In this document: positions 5,964 to 5,997 of the stretch, piece by piece
Layout: every line of letters begins with the position of its first letter
Position numbering within the stretch: position 1 is the first letter of the stretch
Source: WHSW01 sp036794585
GTDB lineage: Bacteria > Actinomycetota > Thermoleophilia > Solirubrobacterales > 70-9
Assembly (NCBI GenBank): GCA_036794585.1
Contig: DAIRGH010000139.1
Location: forward strand, 1 to 5,997
DNA length: 5,997 bases
Direction of reading: 5' to 3'
Program-made: the position numbers and the translations under genes
The notes under the pieces: generated by a model
What the model was told of the DNA's origin: nothing
Database searches by the model: none
Seen by the model: the letters and a program-made list of their open reading frames with translations, nothing else

Positions 5964-5972
5964 TACCGCGTC

Positions 5973-5997
5973 ATGCGCTCATCACCTCAAAAACCGC
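5973..5997 (+). CDS. Start of an unidentified gene, cut by the window end
   Basis: Only eight codons are visible (MRSSPQKP), too few to identify a product. The call rests on the AGGAG ribosome binding site and the promoter/SOS-like box upstream. If the box is functional, the product would be expected to be DNA-damage inducible (for example a repair, mutagenesis, LexA or mobile-element protein), but this is inference from regulation alone. Confidence 0.45.

Larger units (their letters stand above)
5744..5972. other. AT-richer non-coding stretch of different composition
   Basis: By hand count the bases from 5744 to the window end are about 44% G+C, against roughly 70% before it. Both strands show frequent stops and no gene of useful length until the ATG at 5973. 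AATTGGG occurs twice as a direct repeat (5749-5755 and 5790-5796), and TCAGCGCTGA (5923-5932) is a 10-bp palindrome. The stretch carries a terminator-like structure and an SOS-box-like promoter, listed separately. Confidence 0.7.

Noticed and set aside
5592..5972. tRNA, CRISPR array or integrase attachment site in the gene-free stretch
   Set aside because: No cloverleaf, no spaced direct-repeat array and no tRNA 3' end are visible; an attachment site cannot be claimed without the other end.

Overview
The first 5743 bases are uniformly GC-rich, roughly 70% by eye. Codons end in G/C, genes are packed tightly, and stop/start codons overlap. Together with a fused biotin carboxylase–BCCP protein and a DUF2804 gene, this fits a high-GC actinobacterium, most likely of the Thermoleophilia/Solirubrobacterales type. 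That placement is inference from memory of protein families; no search was run.

Layout. (1) Bases 1-396 (+) hold the 3' end of an unrecognised protein, cut by the window edge. (2) Bases 397-3634 (-) form a probable three-gene operon, transcribed right to left. It runs from a 587-aa acyl-CoA carboxylase alpha subunit (biotin carboxylase plus biotin carrier domain) to a 308-aa DUF2804 protein, then a 177-aa dihydrofolate reductase/RibD-C-like oxidoreductase. The first junction is an ATGA overlap. The second is a short gap, or a TAATG overlap if the upstream start of the third gene is used. (3) Bases 3635-3752 are a divergent control region with two 16-bp palindromic sites and a cluster of GTAAC/GTTAC half-sites. 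(4) Bases 3753-5591 (+) encode a 612-aa polytopic membrane protein. It carries a duplicated Asp/His motif in its membrane part and an extracytoplasmic domain that may be YtkA/FixH-like. (5) Bases 5592-5972 contain no gene. They hold a perfect 21-bp inverted repeat (5681-5743), then an abrupt fall to about 44% GC (hand count). In this AT-richer tail lie a weak terminator-like structure, a GAAC-N7-GAAC site matching the alphaproteobacterial LexA (SOS) box, and an SD-preceded ATG that opens a gene running off the window.

How it works together. The carboxylase subunit makes carboxybiotin for malonyl-CoA or related acyl-CoA synthesis; its carboxyltransferase partner is not in the window. The tight coupling of DUF2804 to it suggests, but does not show, a lipid-related role. 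The membrane protein is unassigned; its histidines and C-terminal domain hint at metal or respiratory-oxidase-linked chemistry. The tail looks foreign to the rest: horizontally acquired DNA, a mobile-element edge, or an assembly join. That break and the membrane protein are the most interesting items; I see no clear multi-gene novel system.
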